A DNA stretch of 64,000 nt, taken from Rhodocyclaceae bacterium (GTDB lineage: Bacteria; Pseudomonadota; Gammaproteobacteria; Burkholderiales; Rhodocyclaceae). Both the position numbers and the translations under genes were made by a program. Below, one piece after another: positions 37,132 to 45,670 of the stretch. The number at the start of each line of letters is the position of its first letter. Within the stretch, counting starts at the first letter, position 1. Under the pieces are notes generated by a model. That model did no database searches. It was given only the letters and a program-made list of their open reading frames with translations, and had not been told where the DNA came from. The DNA lies in assembly GCA_026417115.1 (NCBI GenBank), contig JAOADW010000046.1, positions 16,856 to 80,855 on the forward strand, given 5' to 3'.

Positions 37132-38436
37132 ATGACACTCAACCGTAGGGATTTCCTCAAAGTCGTCGGCGGCGCATCGAGCCTGGCCTTGGCAGGGTGC
37201 GCGGCGCAAGCGCCGGCCGTCTCCTCTGGGTCCGCTGCCGAAATCATGCCCAAGACCGGCCGGCGCGTCGTGGTCGTCGGCGGCGGCTATGGCGGGACTA
37301 TCGCCGCCAAATACGTGCGCATGATGGACAAGAGCATCGAGGTCGTGCTCATCGAGCGCAACGATCATTTCGTCTCGTGCCCATTCTCCAACCTCTACTT
37401 GGGCGGCTTACTGCCAGATTTGTCTTCGCTCACCATCAAATATGACAAATTAATCGCCAATCATGGCATCAAATTCGTGCAGGCCGAAGTCACCGGCATC
37501 GATCCCGCCGCCCATGTCGTCATTACCGACAAGGGCAGGCTCAAGTACGATCGCCTGATCATCTCGCCGGGCATCGATTTCCGCACCGAGGAAATCAAGG
37601 GATATGACGCTAAAACGCCTGAAATCATGCCGCATGCCTGGAAGGCTGGCCCGCAGACCGTTTTGCTGCGCAAGCAACTGGAAGCCATGAAGGATGGCGG
37701 CACGGTCGTGATTTCCGTGCCGCTCGCACCCTTCCGTTGCCCGCCTGGGCCTTATGAGCGCGCCAGCATGATCGCGTGGTACCTCAAGCACAACAAGCCC
37801 AATTCCAAGGTGATCATCCTCGACGCCAACCCTGACCTGGTCTCGAAGGGAGCGCTATTCCGGAAGGGTTGGGACATGCACTACAAGAACATCATCGACT
37901 ATCGGAAGGCTGCCAAGGTCACCGAAATCGATGTAGGCAAGAAAGCCGTGCTCATCGAAGGTCTCGACGAAGTCAGGGGTGACGTCGTGAATCTGATCCC
38001 GCCCCAGCGCGCCGCCGACATCGCCGTCAAGGCCGATCTCGTGGGCGATGACAAGCGGTGGTGTCCAATCGACGCCAACACCTTCGAATCGAAAAAGCAC
38101 AAAGACATCCATGTGATCGGGGATGCCTCGATCGCAGGCGCGATGCCCAAGTCCGGCTATTCCGCCAACTCCGAAGCCAAGGTGTGCGCGACCAACGTCG
38201 TGCGTCTGATGAATGGGCAGCCCGTGATGTCACTGTCCGGCATCAATACTTGCTACAGCTACATCGCCAAAGGCGAGGCGATCAGCGTGGCCGCCGTCTA
38301 TGCCGTCAAAGACGGTGCGATCATCGCTGTGCCCAATTCGGGAGGGGTCTCCCCTGCCGACTGGTCCCAGGCGAAGACCGAGGCGATCTATGCCGAAAGC
38401 TGGCTCAAAAACATCCTTACCGAGATGTCTTCGTAA
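37132..38436 (+). CDS. fccB: flavocytochrome c sulfide dehydrogenase, flavoprotein subunit
   Basis: FccB oxidises sulfide to sulfur or polysulfide. The protein has 434 residues. A Tat signal (RRDFLK) and hydrophobic stretch ending in AGC suggest export of the folded flavoprotein. The FAD-binding GGGYGGTIAAKYVR is followed by FVSCPFSNLYLGG. The two cysteines expected to form the redox-active disulfide, Cys203 (FRCPPGPYERA) and Cys374 (INTCYSYI), are both present. GDASIAGAMPKSGYSANSEA is the C-terminal FAD site. It is the last gene before a strong terminator. Confidence 0.94.
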   Translation: MTLNRRDFLKVVGGASSLALAGCAAQAPAVSSGSAAEIMPKTGRRVVVVGGGYGGTIAAKYVRMMDKSIEVVLIERNDHFVSCPFSNLYLGGLLPDLSSLTIKYDKLIANHGIKFVQAEVTGIDPAAHVVITDKGRLKYDRLIISPGIDFRTEEIKGYDAKTPEIMPHAWKAGPQTVLLRKQLEAMKDGGTVVISVPLAPFRCPPGPYERASMIAWYLKHNKPNSKVIILDANPDLVSKGALFRKGWDMHYKNIIDYRKAAKVTEIDVGKKAVLIEGLDEVRGDVVNLIPPQRAADIAVKADLVGDDKRWCPIDANTFESKKHKDIHVIGDASIAGAMPKSGYSANSEAKVCATNVVRLMNGQPVMSLSGINTCYSYIAKGEAISVAAVYAVKDGAIIAVPNSGGVSPADWSQAKTEAIYAESWLKNILTEMSS

Positions 38437-38455
38437 GCCCCTTTTTCGGCAATGC

Positions 38456-38483
38456 AAAAACCCCGCACTCGCGGGGTTTTTTT
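38456..38483. terminator. bidirectional terminator between fccB and the cytochrome c4 gene
   Basis: AAAAACCCCGC-ACTC-GCGGGGTTTTTTT has an A-run on one side and a T-run on the other, so it can end transcription of the two convergent genes. Confidence 0.9.
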
Positions 38484-38530
38484 CTTTCATGCTCGATTCA
38501 GCATCCGCCTCTGTCGGGCGCGCGTGTTGT

Positions 38531-39139
38531 CTATTTCAGGCCGCCAAGATAAGCCGCCACCGCATGGGTTTCCAGCGCCGTGAGCTTCGCAGCGATCGTA
38601 TGCATGACGGCATTATCGTTATTCCGTAGGCGCTTATTGAACTCCAAAAGTTGCGTTTCGATATAGCGGGGATGCTGACCGGCCAGGCGAGGCAGCTGCG
38701 CCGTTCCCTCGCCTTTCTCACCGTGGCAGCTCGCACAGGCCGGCACGCCCGAAAAGGCGTTCCCTTTATGATAAATGTATTTACCGACGGCCGCCAAGTC
38801 GGCGTCAAGAACTCTGCTCGCCAAGGCGGGCTTGCTGGCGTAGTAGTCGGCAAGCTCGGCAATGACGGCATCGTCGAGGTCCTTGGCCATTTCATTCATC
38901 GTGTCGCTCTGGCGGCGCCCCTCGCGAAAGTCGATGAGCTGCTTGCGCAAATATTCACGATGTTGAGCAGCCAACCTGGGATAGATGGCGGTCGCGCTCT
39001 CTCCTTCCAAACCATGACACAAGGCGCACCGCATCGTCAACACCTCTTTCGCCTTGGCGCTCAGCTTGTTCGCATAGGCTGGCGTCGCCAGGGTGAGACA
39101 CGCCATCCACAGGACTAGGCGATTCATCATGCGCCTCAT
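38531..39139 (-). CDS. dihaem cytochrome c4
   Basis: The protein has 202 residues with a signal peptide ([19 protein letters not shown]) and two haem sites, CALCH and CASCH, each followed by the c4 pattern [21 protein letters not shown] or [18 protein letters not shown]. It is a periplasmic electron carrier to terminal oxidases. The ATG at 39139 overlaps the dut stop (ATGA). Internal ATGs at 39130 and 39127 are alternatives. It may accept electrons from the neighbouring sulfide dehydrogenase, which is inference. Confidence 0.92.
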   Translation of the reverse strand: MRRMMNRLVLWMACLTLATPAYANKLSAKAKEVLTMRCALCHGLEGESATAIYPRLAAQHREYLRKQLIDFREGRRQSDTMNEMAKDLDDAVIAELADYYASKPALASRVLDADLAAVGKYIYHKGNAFSGVPACASCHGEKGEGTAQLPRLAGQHPRYIETQLLEFNKRLRNNDNAVMHTIAAKLTALETHAVAAYLGGLK

Positions 39140-39597
39140 TGTCGGCCCGTACTGCCAAAGCCTCCTTCGCCGCGCTGGGACGCGGAGAAGGTTTCCACGA
39201 CGTTGAATTCGACGCGCATCACGGGCACCACGACGAGCTGAGCGATGCGGTCGAGAGGGTTGAGCAGAAAGTCTTCCTGCCCACGATTCCAGAGCGATAC
39301 GAAGATTTCGCCCTGATAGTCGGAATCGATCAAACCGACGAGATTGCCGAGCACGATGCCATGCTTGTGACCTAGACCAGAGCGCGGCAGGATCAAGGCG
39401 GCAAGCCCGGGATCGGCGAGGTGGATGGCAATACCGGTGGGCGTCAGATGGGTCTGCCCCGGATGGATCCGCACGGGCGCATCGATCGCCGCCCGCAAAT
39501 CCATCCCGGCCGCCCCCGGCGTCGCGTAATGGGGCGCATAGGCCCCTTGCGCATCTAAAAGCCGCGCATCAAGGATGCGCACATCAATTTTGACCAT
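39136..39597 (-). CDS. dut: deoxyuridine 5'-triphosphate nucleotidohydrolase
   Basis: Dut hydrolyses dUTP to dUMP. The start at [13 protein letters not shown] gives 153 residues and overlaps the end of coaBC by 14 nt. The five dUTPase motifs are visible: [47 protein letters not shown] and the C-terminal [10 protein letters not shown] arm. The coaBC-dut order is common in proteobacteria. Confidence 0.97.
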   Translation of the reverse strand: MVKIDVRILDARLLDAQGAYAPHYATPGAAGMDLRAAIDAPVRIHPGQTHLTPTGIAIHLADPGLAALILPRSGLGHKHGIVLGNLVGLIDSDYQGEIFVSLWNRGQEDFLLNPLDRIAQLVVVPVMRVEFNVVETFSASQRGEGGFGSTGRQ

Positions 39598-40786
39598 GGT
39601 CGTACAACTCTGCGATATGAGCAACGATGCGCCTTGCCAAGGTTTGCTTGTCGGCGGTCGGCAGCGGGTGGCGTCCTCGATCGTCGTAGAGGATCACGGA
39701 ATTGACGTCCGTACCCAGGCCGTCCTCGATCAGGTTGCCGACCACGAGCGGCAATCCCTTCGCCTTTCGCTTTTTTTCCGCATACTCGTCAAGCATTTGA
39801 CTTTCGGCGGCAAAGCCCACGCAGAAGGGCGCTTGCGGCAAGGCGGCGACTTCCGCCAGAATGTCTGGGTTCGCCACCAAGGAAAGCGTGAGTGTTTCGC
39901 CTTTCTTGATCTTGTGCGGCAGGCTCCGCTCTGGACGATAGTCGGCGACGGCCGCCACCGAGATGAATATGTCCGCCGGCAGATGCGCAAGAACCGCCGC
40001 GCGCATCTGCGCAGCCGTGAGCACGTCGACCCGCCGCACGCCATAGGGGGTAGTCAAGCAGACGGGGCCCGCGATCAAGGTGACGTCCGCTCCCGCTTCG
40101 CGACAGGCGTTCGCCAAGGCAAAACCCATCTTGCCCGAGCTGCGGTTGGTCAGACCCCGAACGGGATCCAGCGGCTCATATGTCGGACCGGCAGTGACGA
40201 TGACGCGGCGGCCGGCAAGCGGCTTGGGCTGCAGCAGCGCGACGAGCTCGGCGAAAAGCTCCTCGGGCTCGAGGAGTCTGCCCGCACCGATTTCGCCGCA
40301 AGCCTGCTCGCCAAACGCTGGGCCTGCGATGGCGACGCCGTCTCGGCGAAGGGTTTCGAGGTTGCGTTGCGTCGCCCGATTTTCCCACATCGCCCGATTC
40401 ATCGCCGGCGCGACCAAGAGAGGACAACTACGCGCAAGGCAGAGGGCCGTGAGCAGATCGTGCGCGCAGCCGTTGGCGACGTTGGCAAGAAAATCCGCGC
40501 TGGCAGGCACGATCACGATCGCGGCTGCATTGCGCGAGAGCTGGATGTGCGCCATGCCGTCACTCGAACCATCCTGCCATAGCGAATGCGCCACAGGCCG
40601 CCCCGACAGGGCCTGAAACGTAAGCGGCGTCACGAAACGCGTCGCCGCCTCGCTCATCGCCACGTCGACCTCGGCGCCCGCCTTCAGCAACAAGCGCACG
40701 AACTCGCACGCTTTATAGGCAGCAATCCCGCCGGTGACGCCAACGACGAAGCGTTTGCCGCGCAGATCCTCACACGCAGTGTTCAT
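39584..40786 (-). CDS. coaBC: bifunctional phosphopantothenoylcysteine decarboxylase/synthetase
   Basis: This 400-residue fusion carries out two steps of coenzyme A synthesis. CoaC domain: [12 protein letters not shown], the FMN-binding [29 protein letters not shown] (catalytic Asn) and [13 protein letters not shown]. CoaB domain: [31 protein letters not shown]. No clear ribosome-binding site is seen. A TACAAT -10 box (40824-40819) lies about 33 nt upstream. Divergent from radC. Confidence 0.96.
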   Translation of the reverse strand: MNTACEDLRGKRFVVGVTGGIAAYKACEFVRLLLKAGAEVDVAMSEAATRFVTPLTFQALSGRPVAHSLWQDGSSDGMAHIQLSRNAAAIVIVPASADFLANVANGCAHDLLTALCLARSCPLLVAPAMNRAMWENRATQRNLETLRRDGVAIAGPAFGEQACGEIGAGRLLEPEELFAELVALLQPKPLAGRRVIVTAGPTYEPLDPVRGLTNRSSGKMGFALANACREAGADVTLIAGPVCLTTPYGVRRVDVLTAAQMRAAVLAHLPADIFISVAAVADYRPERSLPHKIKKGETLTLSLVANPDILAEVAALPQAPFCVGFAAESQMLDEYAEKKRKAKGLPLVVGNLIEDGLGTDVNSVILYDDRGRHPLPTADKQTLARRIVAHIAELYDHGQN

Positions 40787-40828
40787 GACGAATAAAATGG
40801 TGCGGACTCATGGGAAGGATTGTAACCG

Positions 40829-41506
40829 ATGGCGATCAGCGACTGGCCGCATGAGGAGAGGCCGCGCGAACGCTTGTGTCGATATGGCGCACCGGCTTTG
40901 TCCGATGCCGAGCTGCTCGCGATTTTTTTGCGGGTGGGAGTGGCCGGCCGTTCGGCGGTGGACTTGGCGCGTGACTTACTCGCTCACTTCGGTTCCCTGC
41001 CGCGCCTGATCGCGGCAAGCCCCCAAGAGCTCACGCGCATCAAAGGCATGGGGCTTGCCAAGGCCACGCAGTTATGCGCGATCATCGAGCTTGCACGGCG
41101 GGGGCTGGCCGGGCAAATGCGCGAGCGCCCGGCCTTCGAGTCCCCGACCGTGGTGCGCGATTTCCTCGGCATGACGCTCGCGCATGCCCAGGAAGAGCGC
41201 TTCATCGCCCTATGGCTCGACGCCCAACATCGCTTGATTGCCGAAGAGACGCTCTGTCAGGGCACCCTCACGCGCGCCTCGGTCTATCCTCGCGAAGTCG
41301 TCAAAAAAGCGCTCGCACACAATGCGGCCGCCGTGATCTTCGCACATAACCATCCCTCGGGCGCCACTGAGCCTTCTTTGGCCGACCGCACGCTGACACA
41401 TCAACTCAAAGAGGCGCTCGCGCTCATCGAAGTGAGGTTGTTGGATCATTTCATCGTCGCCCCAGGCGCCGCGCCTTTTTCTTTCGCCGAACGGGGCTGG
41501 ATCTGA
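40829..41506 (+). CDS. radC: RadC-family JAB-domain protein
   Basis: This 225-residue protein combines an N-terminal helix-hairpin-helix region ([16 protein letters not shown]) with a C-terminal MPN/JAB metalloprotease-like domain containing the complete [14 protein letters not shown] motif (HxH-x7-S-x2-D). Despite the name, a role in DNA repair is not established. A GGAAGGA site precedes the ATG. It is divergent from coaBC and upstream of rpmB-rpmG, a conserved proteobacterial order. Confidence 0.95.
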   Translation: MAISDWPHEERPRERLCRYGAPALSDAELLAIFLRVGVAGRSAVDLARDLLAHFGSLPRLIAASPQELTRIKGMGLAKATQLCAIIELARRGLAGQMRERPAFESPTVVRDFLGMTLAHAQEERFIALWLDAQHRLIAEETLCQGTLTRASVYPREVVKKALAHNAAAVIFAHNHPSGATEPSLADRTLTHQLKEALALIEVRLLDHFIVAPGAAPFSFAERGWI

Positions 41507-41531
41507 TCTCGTAGATTTTTCTTCTTTGGGA

Positions 41532-41537
41532 TATAAT
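41532..41537 (+). promoter_or_regulatory. -10 box of the rpmB-rpmG promoter
   Basis: Perfect TATAAT 53 nt upstream of the rpmB ATG. No good -35 box is present at 16-18 bp. Confidence 0.5.
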
Positions 41538-41589
41538 GACGCGCTTTCAGGATCATCCCCTCTTACTCAATTTGCCTGGAGCAAACACT

Positions 41590-41826
41590 ATGTCCCGCGT
41601 CTGTCAAGTGACGGGCAAGGCCCCTATGGTTGGGAACCATGTTTCCCATGCCAACAACAAGACCAAGCGTCGGTATCTGCCCAACCTCCACACACGGCGT
41701 TTTTGGGTCGAATCGGAAAATCGCTGGGTGCGCCTGCGCGTATCCAACGCCGGTTTGCGCACGATCGACAAGAAAGGCATCGACGTCGTGTTGGCCGAGC
41801 TACGCGCGCGTGGCGAAGACGTCTAA
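41590..41826 (+). CDS. rpmB: 50S ribosomal protein L28
   Basis: The start at [20 protein letters not shown] gives 78 residues, the usual L28 length. The track start upstream overlaps the promoter. [34 protein letters not shown] is typical. It forms an operon with rpmG. Confidence 0.97.
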   Translation: MSRVCQVTGKAPMVGNHVSHANNKTKRRYLPNLHTRRFWVESENRWVRLRVSNAGLRTIDKKGIDVVLAELRARGEDV

Positions 41827-41841
41827 AAGGAGAGGCAAACC

Positions 41842-42012
41842 ATGGCAGCAAAAGGCGGTCGCGAAAAGATCAAGCTCGAATCGACGGCTGGAACCGGACA
41901 TTTCTACACCACCACCAAGAACAAGCGCACGACGCCGGAAAAGCTCGAATTCATGAAATACGACCCGAAGGCGCGTAAGCACGTGCTCTACAAAGAGACG
42001 AAACTCAAATAA
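41842..42012 (+). CDS. rpmG: 50S ribosomal protein L33
   Basis: This 56-codon gene is too short for the ORF track. It reads [19 protein letters not shown], then [20 protein letters not shown], then [17 protein letters not shown]. It is the zinc-free L33 type (no CxxC pairs). AAAGGAGAGG lies upstream with good spacing, 15 nt after rpmB. Confidence 0.97.
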   Translation: MAAKGGREKIKLESTAGTGHFYTTTKNKRTTPEKLEFMKYDPKARKHVLYKETKLK

Positions 42013-42035
42013 GTGCCAGGTTTCGTCGCGCATGC

Positions 42036-42067
42036 AAAACGCCAGCCGGGTGCTGGCGTTTTTTTTG
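42036..42067 (+). terminator. intrinsic terminator after rpmG
   Basis: AACGCCAGC-CGGGT-GCTGGCG followed by eight T. Confidence 0.92.
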
Positions 42068-42415
42068 CCTTCGCAGGGCGCTAAGACCCATGCACCGCGC
42101 ATCCGTCTCCGCCCCTCCTCCCTCAAAAAAAAAGAAGCGGTGCAGATCACCACGTCGCAATTTGCCGAGCGAACCTGGGGGAGGATCTCGCCGGCTACGG
42201 AGGAGGTCGTTGAACGCCCAATCAGGGGGAAACAGGCGTTTGCGTGGCAACCTTTCGCAGCACCGCTCCACGGAGGATATAGCAAAAGGTTTGCCAGCTC
42301 ATGGATTATTTTCTTTCACGCCTTCAATCAAATACTTGGCATATCTGCCGCGCAAAAGACGAATCGCCTAACTGACATTTATGTCAGACAGTGACAGACC
42401 AATACTGCCAGAATG
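42068..42415. other. gap between rpmG terminator and the sigma54 activator
   Basis: About 350 nt without a supported gene. The ORFs at 42032 and 42090 have no family resemblance. The right end holds a cluster of TGACA/TGTCA half-sites, including the palindrome listed next. A loose -24/-12-like GG-N10-GC (42338-42351) also occurs. Confidence 0.45.
42372..42387. repeat. TGACAT palindrome and half-site cluster
   Basis: CTGACAT-TT-ATGTCAG has perfect 7-bp arms. Within the next 50 nt TGACA/TGTCA recurs (GTGACAG, AATGTCATGA), running into the last codons of the activator gene. It could be an enhancer-like binding site for that activator. Confidence 0.45.
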
Positions 42416-43753
42416 TCATGACTGTCTGAGGGCTTTGAGACGGCGGTAGAGCGTGCGCTCACTGATGCCCAGTTCTGCGGCCAACGCTTTCCGACTGCCC
42501 CGATGGCGCGCCAATTTTTGTTCGAGGAGGATGCGCTCGAGGGCGGAAGGGTCCTGTGTCACAGCCTGGGCGGGGTTCGTGGCGGAGGGCTGGCCCGTGG
42601 ATCGGACGCGACAGGCCGCTTGAACTTCTTCGGGTAAATGCCGGGGCTCGATGATTTCCCCATCCACCAACAACGAAGCGCGCTCGATCACATTGCGTAG
42701 CTCGCGCACGTTGCCAGGATAATCATAGGCCATCAAACAGGCCAAAGAGGCATCAGAGAGCGAAAGTTGCCGTCCGGGCGCGAGTCGAGCAAGGAATGCT
42801 TGCGCCAAAAGCGGAATGTCCTCACGACGCGAGCGCAACGGCGGGACGGTGATCGGGAAAGTATTGAGGCGGTAATAGAGATCTTGCCTGAACTGCCCTT
42901 CCTGGATCATGCGTCGCAAGTCCCGATGGGTGGCCGAGATCAACCGCACGTCCGCCTTCAAGTATTCATTGCCGCCCACCCGACGAAACACGCCGGCCTC
43001 GATGAGCCGCAAAAGCTTTACCTGCATGCCCAGGGGAATGTCGCCGAGTTCATCGAGGAACAGCGTGCCGCCGGCGGCCGCTTCCACGAGCCCGATGCGA
43101 CGCGTGACGGCGCCGGTGAAGGCGCCTTTTTCGTGGCCGAACAACTCGCTTTCGAACAGCGTCTCGGTCAGCCCAGAGCAATCGACGGCAATGAACGGGC
43201 GCTCGGCGCGGCGGCTACCGGCATGGATCGCATGGGCGACGACTTCTTTCCCGACGCCCGATTCGCCGAGCAACATCACCGTGACGTCGGTGGGCGCAAC
43301 GCGCGCGATCATTTCCAGCATGTGTTGAAAAACCGGCGCCCTGCCAAGCAACGCGTGCCCGCCTTGGGCGGCCCGCCCAATCGGCTCCATTTTTTCGACG
43401 AACCAACGGATGCGCCCCTCTTCATCCCTGAGCGGCGTGAGCTCGATGCTCACATAGGTCTCGCCCTGTGGCGTGTGGTGCAAATGTAAGACGCGTTCGC
43501 GCTGTCCTGACGACAGACTCCGTTGCAACGGACAAGTCTCCCCTGCCGCATCGCATGGATGAGAATAGCGATGCGAGACCGCATAACAGGTTTTGCCGAG
43601 AACGTCTTCGGCGTTCAGTTGACGACGATAGGCACGATTCGCAGCCAAAATGCGATATTGAGCATCGCACACGATGTGGGGCTCGGACAGGGCATCGAGA
43701 TAGGCGCAGAGCGCTTTTAGCGACGTCGGGAGTTCCGGTCTCTCGGATGGCAT
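42416..43753 (-). CDS. PAS-domain sigma54-dependent transcriptional activator
   Basis: The protein has 445 residues counted from MPSERPELPTSLKALC. An N-terminal PAS domain contains a cysteine-rich loop (CYAVSHRYSHPCDAAGETCPL). Next is an AAA+ domain with LLGESGVGKE (Walker A), the sigma54-contact loop GAFTGA and GGTLFLDELGDIP (Walker B). A Fis-type helix-turn-helix ends the protein (SRKALAAELGISERTLYRRLKAL). The cysteine loop may sense redox state or bind a metal. The target genes are not evident nearby. It is the last gene of the long minus-strand run, 40 nt after mscS. Confidence 0.93.
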   Translation of the reverse strand: MPSERPELPTSLKALCAYLDALSEPHIVCDAQYRILAANRAYRRQLNAEDVLGKTCYAVSHRYSHPCDAAGETCPLQRSLSSGQRERVLHLHHTPQGETYVSIELTPLRDEEGRIRWFVEKMEPIGRAAQGGHALLGRAPVFQHMLEMIARVAPTDVTVMLLGESGVGKEVVAHAIHAGSRRAERPFIAVDCSGLTETLFESELFGHEKGAFTGAVTRRIGLVEAAAGGTLFLDELGDIPLGMQVKLLRLIEAGVFRRVGGNEYLKADVRLISATHRDLRRMIQEGQFRQDLYYRLNTFPITVPPLRSRREDIPLLAQAFLARLAPGRQLSLSDASLACLMAYDYPGNVRELRNVIERASLLVDGEIIEPRHLPEEVQAACRVRSTGQPSATNPAQAVTQDPSALERILLEQKLARHRGSRKALAAELGISERTLYRRLKALRQS

Positions 43754-43793
43754 GGCGGCTTCATGGAGGCGGCGTGTCGCGAAGGAAGGCGCA

Positions 43794-45137
43794 TCAAGAA
43801 GGCCTCTTTCGGGCATGGCTCTGTTCGAGGAGATCCTCTGTCGGCACGAATTGCTCTTTTCCCGTGATGAGGCGCACATCACGCTGGGGATAGGGAATCA
43901 CGATGCCTGCTTCTTGGAAGGCCTGCCAAATGGAAAGCAGGAGATCAGAACGCAAAGGCGCCGTGCCTTCCTCCGGATCGGCGATCCAAAAGGCGAGCTC
44001 GAGCGTGATGCCGGAATCGGCGAATTCTGCCAGGAAAGCCTTGGGCGGGGGATCGGCAAGCACCCGCGGCTGTCGCCTCGCTGCCTCGACGAGCAGGGCC
44101 AAGGCGCGCGCCAGATCCGTCCCATAGGCGACGCTGACACGCACGGTGTGTCGCACTTTGGGATCGGAGAAGGTTTCATTCGCGATCACTGAGGACACGA
44201 GCATTTCATTGGGCACGATCCACTCCACCCCCGCCTGCCCACGCAAGACGGTATAGCGCGTGGTGATCTGCTCGACGATGCCACGATGCCCGCCCACCTC
44301 GATCAGATTGCCGGGCCTGAGCGAGCGATCCAGCAGGATGATGAATCCCGAGACGTAGTTGGCCGCGATCTTCTGTAGGCCGAAACCCAGACCCACGCCA
44401 AGCGCGCCGCCAAACACCGAGAGCATCGTGAGATCGATACCCACTGCGGGCAGCCCAATCAGCATCGCGATCAGAAGCAACCCGACGCGGATCAATCGAC
44501 CGAGCACCAGCCGGATATTGACGTCGAGGGCATTGAGGCCCATGACTCTGGCTTCGAGGAGGCTACCCGCCCAAAGGGCGATGAGCAGGGTCACCAAAAC
44601 CGCCGCCACACCCTGCAGCAGCAACCAGAGATCGAGACGCTGCCGCCCCACCGTGAAATGCACGCTTTCGAGAAACACGATGAGATCCGGCAACACGCCC
44701 AAGATGTGCAGCGCCACCACGGCCCAGGCGGTGAAGGCGAAGAAACGCTCGAATGCCGCGAGCCAGGGCGCCTTTTCGGAAAAAGTCTGGCGCACGACAA
44801 ACACCACGGCCCGAATCACGAGCAAAGCGCCGATCAGGGGTACCGCCAGGTTCAAGAGATTGACGGCCACCCATTGTTCTAGCAGGGGGCGCAAGGACAA
44901 CACGAGCGCCAAGCTGGCCAGCGGCGGCACGAGGCGCTTGAGCCCTCGCCGCCCGAAGGTCGTGAAACGATTCTCGTCAGCTGCAGGCACGAGACGACGC
45001 TCGAGCCAATAGGCAGTCACCCAGCCAATGGCGAGACACAGGCCCAATGCCCCCATTTGCCAGAGAATGGAGGGATCATGCAGATCCCGCCAGAGCTCAT
45101 GCAATAGTCCGCCTTCGCGAAAGGTTTTCATCGTCAT
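43794..45137 (-). CDS. MscS-family mechanosensitive channel
   Basis: The protein has 447 residues with about six hydrophobic helices before the MscS core. The pore helix is seen as LSVFGGALGVGLGFGLQKIAANYVSGFIILLDRSLRPGNLI. The beta domain follows with GIVEQITTRYTVLRGQAGVEWIVPNEML, then the alpha-beta C-terminus. The extra N-terminal helices place it with the larger members of the family. It releases solutes on hypo-osmotic shock. The ATG overlaps the PLD stop by 4 nt. Confidence 0.92.
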   Translation of the reverse strand: MTMKTFREGGLLHELWRDLHDPSILWQMGALGLCLAIGWVTAYWLERRLVPAADENRFTTFGRRGLKRLVPPLASLALVLSLRPLLEQWVAVNLLNLAVPLIGALLVIRAVVFVVRQTFSEKAPWLAAFERFFAFTAWAVVALHILGVLPDLIVFLESVHFTVGRQRLDLWLLLQGVAAVLVTLLIALWAGSLLEARVMGLNALDVNIRLVLGRLIRVGLLLIAMLIGLPAVGIDLTMLSVFGGALGVGLGFGLQKIAANYVSGFIILLDRSLRPGNLIEVGGHRGIVEQITTRYTVLRGQAGVEWIVPNEMLVSSVIANETFSDPKVRHTVRVSVAYGTDLARALALLVEAARRQPRVLADPPPKAFLAEFADSGITLELAFWIADPEEGTAPLRSDLLLSIWQAFQEAGIVIPYPQRDVRLITGKEQFVPTEDLLEQSHARKRPS

Positions 45138-45670
45138 TCCTGAAGGAGACGCGCTTGGCTTCGATGGCGCAGCCAGTTTGCGTAATAGGCTCGCGCTAGA
45201 TCGCGGTTGCCGCGCAAGATCAAGAGGTTTTCGGCGTTGCGGGTTTGCGCGGATGAGGAGAAATTGTAGCTGCCGGTGATGATCACGGGCTCTTCGCTTT
45301 CGGCATCGATGAGGATGATTTTATTGTGGGCGGCGGCAAAACGCGTTTCCAGCCAAACCGGAATACCCGCCGCGGCAAGCGAGAAAACCCAACTTGCCTC
45401 GCGTTGCGCCCGCTCCTGGTCGACGAGCAACGCCACACGCACGCCGCGCCTATGCGCGGTGTGTAAAGCGCGTGCGATGTTGCGGCTGGTCAGCACATAG
45501 GCCTGGACATGGATCGTATTGCGCGCGGCCTCGATCGCGCGCAGAATCGCTCCTTCGGCATCGTCCCAGGGCACGAAATAGGCTTCGATGCGTCCGACGG
45601 CCGGCCCTTCATGGGCGCCCTGAGCGATCGCCGCAAAGAAGAGAAGGCAGCATGCGAAAAAGCGTTTCAT
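45134..45670 (-). CDS. exported phospholipase D-like (Nuc-type) protein
   Basis: The protein has 178 residues with a signal peptide (MKRFFACCLLFFAAIAQGAH). A single HKD motif, HNKIILIDAESEEPVIITGSYNFS (HxKx4D), is present. Proteins of this size with one HKD motif (for example the plasmid nuclease Nuc) dimerise to form one active site. It could be a periplasmic nuclease or phosphodiesterase. It overlaps both the rsmB-like gene and mscS in ATGA. Confidence 0.88.
   Translation of the reverse strand: MKRFFACCLLFFAAIAQGAHEGPAVGRIEAYFVPWDDAEGAILRAIEAARNTIHVQAYVLTSRNIARALHTAHRRGVRVALLVDQERAQREASWVFSLAAAGIPVWLETRFAAAHNKIILIDAESEEPVIITGSYNFSSSAQTRNAENLLILRGNRDLARAYYANWLRHRSQARLLQE

Noticed and set aside
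42338-42351. Possible sigma54 -24/-12 promoter (GG-N10-GC) on the plus strand
   Set aside because: Only the GG and GC dinucleotides and TGGCA fit, the -12 half is poor, and no gene lies downstream on that strand. Kept only as context for the orphan activator.
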